NCBI GenBank assembly: GCA_019671005.1
Contig: CM033717.1
Location: 74,941,850-75,005,849, forward strand
Direction: 5' to 3'
Length of the DNA stretch: 64,000 nucleotides
From: Hibiscus mutabilis
Lineage: Eukaryota; Streptophyta; Magnoliopsida; Malvales; Malvaceae
A program made the position numbers and the translations under genes. Numbering within the stretch: the stretch's first letter is position 1; each line of letters starts with the position of its first letter. Shown in pieces: positions 57,512 through 64,000 of the stretch. The notes under the pieces are model-generated. The model did not search any database. It was given only the letters and a program-made list of their open reading frames with translations, and was not told the DNA's origin.

Positions 57512-60500
57512 TTATCGCATGTTACCTTCCCTCAAAACATCGATCATATTATATATCCGCTTGTCTTCCTTCGACTTAACCTGCAATTGAACAACATCTG
57601 TAATCAAATAGTGATACAAATACAAAAGCTAAGCACCCTAATCTTGTCAAGACATTTGTAATCAGTCTAACTCTAAAGGGTACTCTCCTTGCCCTTGAGA
57701 AGTATTTTGAGTATAATCCGGATATTATTAACTTATCCGCATTGCATGCTCAAATTCTTTAAAATTTGAATATTGAGACACTAGTGCAATAATCTTTAAG
57801 TTCAGGGTAGTTATAGGGTGAGGAACCTTAATGTAACGTAAAAGGGGGGGGGGTAAGCTAAATGTTATCAAAAGGTACGTCAAATGTCATCAAAGAATAT
57901 TACAGTTGTAACAATTTATTTATCTTTGATAACATTTTAGGTAGCTTACTCTTTGTTTCACCTTAGATTAAGGTTTCTTTTTCTAGAGTTTCCTTATGTT
58001 CAGAGTTGAAGACAGTTAATTACTACAAACATACAAAAAACGAACTTTTGTTTGGCTGAGCATGCAGCAGTAACAGTAAAAATATTCGGTAAAGCATTAG
58101 AATAGATTCAAACTGGCAGGGGAAATATAAATAAATGCACCTTCTTAGCAAGAAAAAGTACAGCATCAACAGTCCCCTCGGCATATATCGATCTGCCGCA
58201 AACATTATGCTGAAACTCAAATGACACTCTGCAGAAGAATTTGCATTTTGAGATCAAAGAAAATCACTTGATGTTTACAAGTTGACTGGGATGTACAGTG
58301 TAATTGAAAATGTTAAAGTCATTACGTTTGATCAGGTGATGTCAGATGATACAAATGAAAAGCATGACCAGCCAAATGCTCTTCCGGAACTCCCACCGTT
58401 TCAATCTGCCGCTTGGGATCCCGGATCATTTGTATCTAAAAAAGAAAAGGAAAACAACATTAAGAAGTCCAAGATCTTGAAAGAACCATATAATAAAAGG
58501 GAATTATAATGACAATTAAACCATTGGGTAGCAGTTGGAAGATTTATCGTTATATGTCATTCCAAAGGTCAATATCTCCCAATCTTTGTCTTACCTCCCC
58601 TCCCCGGCCCTTAACCAATAAGAAAAAAGAAATTGATTTCTCTTTCAGTTACAATTACGAATATGTGAGAACCATGTACCTGATCCATGTCAAATGACAC
58701 CCCCAATTTTTGAAAGCAAGAAATTATAGCCTTAGCGGTCCCAGAGGTGTCCAATTTGCTTGTTTGATGGGACTCCATCACCTAACCAAGATCAATGAAG
58801 ATAATCAAATATGAAGTCAACAGAACTATATACTAAAAATCTTGATCAAGGAAACATATTATAAATAATTTTTAAGAAAGAGGACAGCACTCTAAAGAAA
58901 ATTTACTAGAAGATCAGAAGACCAACATTAAAAACAAGCCCAAAGGACTTGTTACAAACAAACACTAATGGATAAATTCAGCAAATGTAAGCTCCAAAGT
59001 TAACAAATATGTCCCCTTTGCTGCTGCAAGTAGTGCTATTTCTTCAAAATGTACCAAATTATCTTATTGATATTGCTTCAATTCAGTATTTTGCAGCCCC
59101 AATTGTTTACAAGTTATTGCAGTATTGATTATACATAATCAACCTTGTTTGAAATATTGATCGTTCGAGAACTTGCAGAACAATTAACCTTATTTAAAAA
59201 AAGTACCTGCAGAGAATATCCAGAGAAGGCTCCAGGAAATTGCTCAGCCATGATCTCCATGGCTGCAAGAAATGCAACGACCTATCAAAAACATCAATCT
59301 TAAGCAACATAAAGAAATCTACATTTCCAACAGTTAAAAGAAGAATAAGGATTAGATGACCTGTTTCCCCATTTGTGGTGATATCACAGCATAAACCTTT
59401 GACTCTTCAACAGTCTTATAGAGTCGATCCCTGTCTCCACCAGTGGTTCCCATTACAAAAGGTACTCCAACTTTGCAATATAGCTCAGCATTATCTATGT
59501 TTATCAAACACCCCAATCAACAAAAACAATTAAAAAAGGTATGCATAGAGAGATGAAATCATAATATTGGACTTGAATAGTATGCACAACTTTATTTAAC
59601 AAGGAGTCGTGTCTGTTTTAATGACATGCTGAGAAAAAAGTAATTCAGTCTAGAATATATAACATCACCACAATAAGGCTGCAGATTTTATATAGACATG
59701 ATTCCACAAGCTACCAAAATCTTTCACGCTCAAATACAGAGTTGATAGAGACAATATTCAATATGGAATATGATATAGTTTTGGATGCATGTTCCTTGAT
59801 AGGTTACCATTAACTGTGGCAGGCACGGTGTAGTCCACAACGATCAGGTTTGGATACTCCTGAAAGACAGACACAAGGATGCTTTCTCTTTCAGAAGGAC
59901 CATGCACGAGAATCTCTTTCCCACAAACTTCGACAGTCTGTCCAGACTCCTTCTCTGCACCAAAAGATACAGGAACAATGTGAAGGCCAGCAGAATCTGC
60001 TGCTTTGATAACAGACTTTCCCATTTTTCCGGTACAACCATTTACCTGTAGCAGACAAAGGAACACCAAAGCAATGGGGTGAATGTTAAACCATGTTATC
60101 TGATAACCTATCTTCTCATTTAAAGGAAGTTCATAACCATTTAGTCGACAAAAACGTTGACAACATATGTGAGATCGAACCATAATACGTATTTACAACA
60201 CAACAGTCATACGGCACCAATTAAGATGATATCCAATGAATGTTTGTTCGCGTACTACTCTTAAGGAGACAACTTTTCCTCCTGCAAATAATCAGAAACC
60301 AAAGTATGGCTATCACACAAACTCAAAAAAACTGTAATAACCTTTGGTGATCCCCTTTCCCTTCCCCGTAGCAAATGCTCATATAAAAATACCCAGGCAA
60401 AGTAGATAGTCTATACTTTTCCACCCTAAAGTTGCTACATCTATCAATCTTAAAGCACTTCGAATTCATATGGTTGTGATTCTTAGATCCTCAATCGATA

Positions 60501-60925
60501 TTCACAAATTATAAAAAACAAAGCATACCCGTGTTGGTAGATTGCACTCAAGATCAAATGCCTATATAGAAAAAGACACTTCCTTTTCCATTGATCAATT
60601 TAAAGCTTTACTCACTTACGAGCAAACACACTGGAAACATACGCCACATAGAAATAAATCCAACACAAGTGCAAGAGTTTAACTTTTTTTTTGCTTCTAA
60701 CAGAGAAAAGAAAACGGGTACCATGATTGGGGTGGCGATGTCGGGTGGATTAGATTTCGGGTCATGTTGAACGGTTCCGGTTGACGCAGACAACGATGAA
60801 GCGACAGTGGCCAAACGGAAAGCAACTCTCTTAGGAACAATACCTTGTCCTGTCTTGCTTCTCGACAAGAATGGTACCTTCTCAAACTGAAATACGTTGG
60901 AAGAGACTTTAAGGAGGGAACCCAT
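57512..60925 (-). CDS. DAPB: Plastid 4-hydroxy-tetrahydrodipicolinate reductase (DapB-type)
   Basis: Eight exons on the minus strand: 60925-60722, 60045-59808, 59494-59361, 59281-59207, 58781-58680, 58435-58326, 58228-58141 and 57580-57512. Phases match and the product is 339 residues. Residues 1 to about 65 are a transit-peptide-like leader (MGSLLKVSSNVFQFEKVPFL). The nucleotide-binding motif is VNGCTGKMGKSVI at the start of exon 2. Then come VVDYTVPATVN, PFVMGTTGGDRDRL and the catalytic-region motif MESHQTSKLDTSGTAKA, with the KLDTSGT substrate loop of the plant form. The C-terminal part has RDPKRQIETVGVPEEHLAGH and FEFQHNVCGRSIYAEGTVDA. It reduces hydroxy-tetrahydrodipicolinate with NAD(P)H in the plastid diaminopimelate route to lysine. 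The last intron holds a small foldback. Which of the several plant isoforms it is cannot be told. Confidence 0.93.
57824..57975. repeat. Small foldback MITE in DHDPR intron 7
   Basis: About 152 bp. Ends AACCTTAATGTAACG and CACCTTAGATTAAGGTT are imperfect inverted repeats. Inner arms GTAAGCTAAATGTTATCAAA and TTTGATAACATTTTAGGTAG pair well. A run of ten G lies in the left arm. No target duplication noticed. Confidence 0.65.
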
Positions 60926-61080
60926 TTCTAAACTGTGAAAATAAAATAAGGAGAAGTGGAAAAAGGAAGCTGGTTTTGTTAGATAAGAAGTAAAATGCTA
61001 AAGTCTATTGACTCAACAGAAGCTAGACGGAGAGGGAGGGTTTAGGGTTTGTGATGATAGACAGGGCCGTCTTGGGCCAG
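60926..61080 (-). other. Upstream region of the DHDPR gene
   Basis: Holds the 5' UTR and part of the promoter of the minus-strand gene. Beyond about 61060 the sequence turns repeat-like (GGGCCGTCTTGGGCC). Confidence 0.35.
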
Positions 61081-61089
61081 GGCAATAAG

Positions 61090-61320
61090 GCCCACACCTA
61101 AATATATACGGCGTAAAATTTAATTATTTTTATATTTTTTTAAATCGTTAAATTATAATAATAAATAATTAAAATTATTTTTTATTTTATTTTTTCAAGT
61201 AATATTTTTTATTTTTAATTTCATCCATCGAATTCACTTATCCGTCATGAACTAATGCAAAACTAAAATAAATTTTACACCATATAATAAAATCACATTC
61301 CTATATATATATTTTTGAAA
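61090..61320. repeat. Foldback MITE of the TGTAAAACT family, worn copy
   Basis: GCGTAAAATTTAATTATTTT at the left pairs with AATAAATTTTACACCATATA at the right; the middle TTTCATCCATCGAATTCACT and GTCATGAACTAATGCAAAAC match the copies at 56035 and 63415. Confidence 0.5.
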
Positions 61321-62770
61321 ATATATATAATTGAAACGTGCATAGTAAGGGTTGGAAATTGAACTAAGTTGGCTGCATGGGGCCCGCAAAATAACAATTA
61401 CTTCCCAGAAATGATTGCTCTCAATCTTTCTGCAAATAAGCAGGATACGATAATATATCCTAATAGACCATTCCCAACCGTTGGATAACTTTTTTTTAAT
61501 AAAAAAATCAACTTAACCAAAACTACAATTTAACCACAAGTAATCTACCATGTATTGTACAATTAATTTTTTTTGCAAGAATAAAAAAAAAGTATCGTTA
61601 GTTTGTGATTATTATAGGTTTTAGGGTAATTACTAAGATTTTAATAATTTTTTTTTTATTTATTTTTAATAAGAACAAAAATTTCAAATAAATCTATAAA
61701 TAATCTTTTTATTGTTCTTGTTTTTCTCATCTCAATTTTTCCTCAATTTTCTCTCTTTCTTATGTTATTTCTCCCAATTTATTCTAGATTTTTTTATATA
61801 TAATTTTGATTTGATATTCTAAGAGGGCAAAATTTTATATATTCAAAAAGATTGCGGTTTATGGAATTTACTATTGATGTACTCTATTGTGGCATAAATT
61901 CTATTTATAGGGTGATGCAGACGCTAATGTTAGCGAGGATTTGATCCATGTGAAGGACAACAGACCAACCGAAGGCTGCCACGTGTCCCTTTATAACCGA
62001 ATTTGGGCGGGAATTTTGTGTTTCTTTTAAGATTATTGTGTTTGTTTGGTGTTCGGGATATTAGAAATGGGCCTTTAAATATGTAAATGGGCTTTGAGAT
62101 ATTTGGATTGTAAACTTGGACATTTTGAAAAGTATTTTGGACTATAATATGTTAGATCTATTTTTATTTATTGGGTTGTTATTATATTATTTATTATTTG
62201 GCTTTATTTATAGAAACATATGTATATATACGTATACTCGGACAAAATTAGAGTATTACAGATGTTAAAGTACATCCCTAGATAGACTAATATTATTGCT
62301 TTTTCTGTTTAAGTGCCTCTCATCTATTAAGGTTTGTGTTGAGGGATGCATTGTGTGTTGGGTTGTGAAGGGGTGTAGTTTAATTGCTGGTGAGCCTTTT
62401 ATTTCGGCCATTGGTTACTTTCTAGCTCTAATTATTTCGGTGGGGAACAATTGATGTAATTGGGAATTTCTTTCTTTTTGGGTTTTTCTGTAGCCGGTAT
62501 TTTTTTGGCTTTGTTTATGACTCATGTTTCACGTCTTTAAGTGTTGGCATGATATTTCAGTGAGCTAACAAAACCCTTTTAATTTAAGTTTTGGTGTATT
62601 TTTGGATTGTTATGTTATTAATTCTTTTTGTTTGTTTTGCTAGTGTGTGTTGGTATTTCTAATTGGACATTGTTATTGTGATTTCTCATAATATCTTTTA
62701 AACTCTTTTCTTTCATTGGTTGTCTTGGATTATGCCTCTCGTTCATTCATATAGAGAGAGTGTGTTAAGA
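61321..62770. other. AT-rich intergenic DNA
   Basis: No gene. It includes a G-box-like CCACGTGTCC near 61979 with no adjacent gene. The T-rich stretch 62330-62720 has no convincing ORF. Confidence 0.35.
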
Positions 62771-62772
62771 TC

Positions 62773-63640
62773 CACTTACACAACATAAAACTTAATTAGT
62801 TTGCCACTAATTTACGATCATTAGATGAGTAAGATGAATGAATACGATTAAATACTCATTTCCTTTTATAAACCTCATCATTTACAACTTTTTATCTTAT
62901 TCTTCTATTTCACCCATCCAATAGTCATTTAATATATAACAAATTAAATTTAGTAGTGTAACTAGATCATATCTCACATATATGTGTGTGTGTGGGAGAC
63001 TAAGAGAGGCGTATGACCCTTTTATACCATGTAAAACTTTTAAGTTTTATATATTTTTTGGACCTTTGAATGGAAGTGAATGAATAATTGAGATTAATAG
63101 TAGAAAATGAGAAGATTTTTAAAGAAAAAGGAAATAATCTTAATCATCCATTTACCCTTATCTAATGGTCCAAAAAAGGTGTAAAGCTAGACACCATGTA
63201 AAATATATCTAGTTTTACACCTTTTGAATCATTGCATGAGGTTGAATTGATGGCTGTGATTATTTCCTTAACTTTTTTTCATAAAATCTCATCATTTTAC
63301 TGTTAATCTAAGCCATCATTTTAACCTCAATCAACAATCCAAAAACGTGTAAAACTAAATGAATTTTACATGGTGTAAGAGAATACTACCACACACACAT
63401 ATGGTTATGATCCATGTATACTATGTAAACATCAATTAGTTTTATACTAATTTATGACCATTAGATGAGTGAAACAGATGGATAAGATTAAAACTTGAAA
63501 TGAGAATAGTTTTAAGGAAAAAAAAGAAAGATGAGTGTCTAATCTCATCCATCCATTTCACTCATCTAATTATCACAAATCAGTGTAAAACTAATTGAGT
63601 TTTACATAGTGTAAGTGGATCCTATTACACACAACACACG
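62773..63640. repeat. Cluster of four TGTAAAACT-family foldback MITEs
   Basis: Four head-to-tail or nested copies: about 62773-62970, 63020-63195, 63196-63390 and 63405-63625. Each has the pattern (A)TGTAAAACT..AATTAG at one end and its inverse at the other. The interior carries ATTAGATGAGTGAAACAGAT or its inverse ATCCATTTCACTCATCTAAT. The 63405-63625 copy is the cleanest, with arms of about 80 bases. A partial fifth arm lies at 63850-63880 (CATAGTGTAATTTTTTTTAG). No coding content. Confidence 0.65.
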
Positions 63641-64000
63641 TTTGAATAATCTTAACGTGATTACAAGGCAATATTTGTTCATATTGTTTCTTAACCCTTT
63701 GATAACACACACCTTGCAGACAAAGTTACTCGAATTTGAATCTCCTAGGATGAGCATCATCCTCTTTTTTACTCGGATCACTCGTCGGGTTCATATCCCC
63801 ATACATATATGTCTGTGTGAGAGAGAGAAAGAGAGATATGATCCAATAACATAGTGTAATTTTTTTTAGTTTTACAGGGATTTAAGAGAACGAATTAAGA
63901 TTGCTGCAAATAGATTTAACCGCAAAAACTTTTCCTCTTGTATTCTCTCAACATTATAATAAATTTTCACCTCATTTACCCGTGACTTTTCTCCAAAAAC
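63641..64000. other. AT-rich intergenic DNA at the window edge
   Basis: Contains a GA-rich stretch (63817-63838) and the partial MITE arm mentioned for the neighbouring cluster. The ORF at 63615-63854 overlaps the repeats and is not supported as a gene. Confidence 0.35.

Noticed and set aside
58282..58509. Plus-strand ORF over DHDPR exon 6
   Set aside because: It is the complement of an exon whose minus-strand frame fits the conserved protein.

Overview
This window looks like nuclear DNA from a eudicot plant. The genes carry GT-AG introns, encode plant-only families (JAZ/TIFY, FLZ, plastid KAS II, plastid dihydrodipicolinate reductase) and sit in long AT-rich tracts full of retrotransposon and foldback-element debris. 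The repeat style would fit Gossypium or a relative, but that is an inference and not proven here. I saw no rRNA or tRNA gene and no CRISPR array.

Layout. (1) 0.4-4.5 kb, plus: a 13-exon gene for a von Willebrand A-domain protein of the plant 'inter-alpha-trypsin inhibitor heavy chain-like' family. (2) 5.5-7.2 kb, plus: a JAZ1/TIFY10-type jasmonate repressor with a classic intron inside the Jas motif and a palindromic G-box upstream. (3) 7.8-13.9 kb: a decayed fragment of a UBP1-type RNA-binding protein gene, whose last exon is split by a complete Ty1/copia element (8335-13815, minus, TSD TATGA). (4) 14.2-14.8 kb, minus: an FLZ zinc-finger gene with a one-base frameshift. (5) 16.4-18.4 kb, minus: a pseudogene of the plastid 20-kDa co-chaperonin. 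(6) 18.7-26.3 kb: an 8-bp-TSD hAT-type foldback, then a very degraded copia element with both LTRs. (7) 28.0-29.4 kb, plus: an intronless pectate lyase. (8) 30.7-31.3 kb, minus: an intronless ERF017-like AP2/ERF factor. (9) 31.8-42.3 kb: repeats only, namely TTATAA-flanked foldbacks, a hAT-type foldback, a SINE with a 17-bp TSD, a decayed MULE, LTR-like DNA and telomere-like arrays. (10) 42.8-47.2 kb, plus: 13-exon plastid KAS II. (11) 48-54.4 kb: a foldback with telomere-like arms around a gene-like segment, a 2.2-kb chromovirus-type LTR, a second LTR start, and an inverted copia remnant. (12) 57.5-60.9 kb, minus: 8-exon plastid dihydrodipicolinate reductase. (13) 61-64 kb: a cluster of related foldback MITEs.

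The genes do not form a functional unit. KAS II (fatty-acid elongation), dihydrodipicolinate reductase (lysine synthesis) and the CPN20 relic are plastid-related by targeting only. Seven genes look structurally intact or nearly so (VWA protein, JAZ, pectate lyase, ERF, KAS II, DHDPR, plus FLZ if its frameshift is an assembly error). Two are clear pseudogenes (UBP1-like, CPN20). The most interesting signals are the exonic copia insertion with an in-frame duplication inside reverse transcriptase, the possible gene-fragment capture between telomere-like arms at 48-49 kb, and the recurrent foldback families. I found no convincing undescribed multi-gene system.
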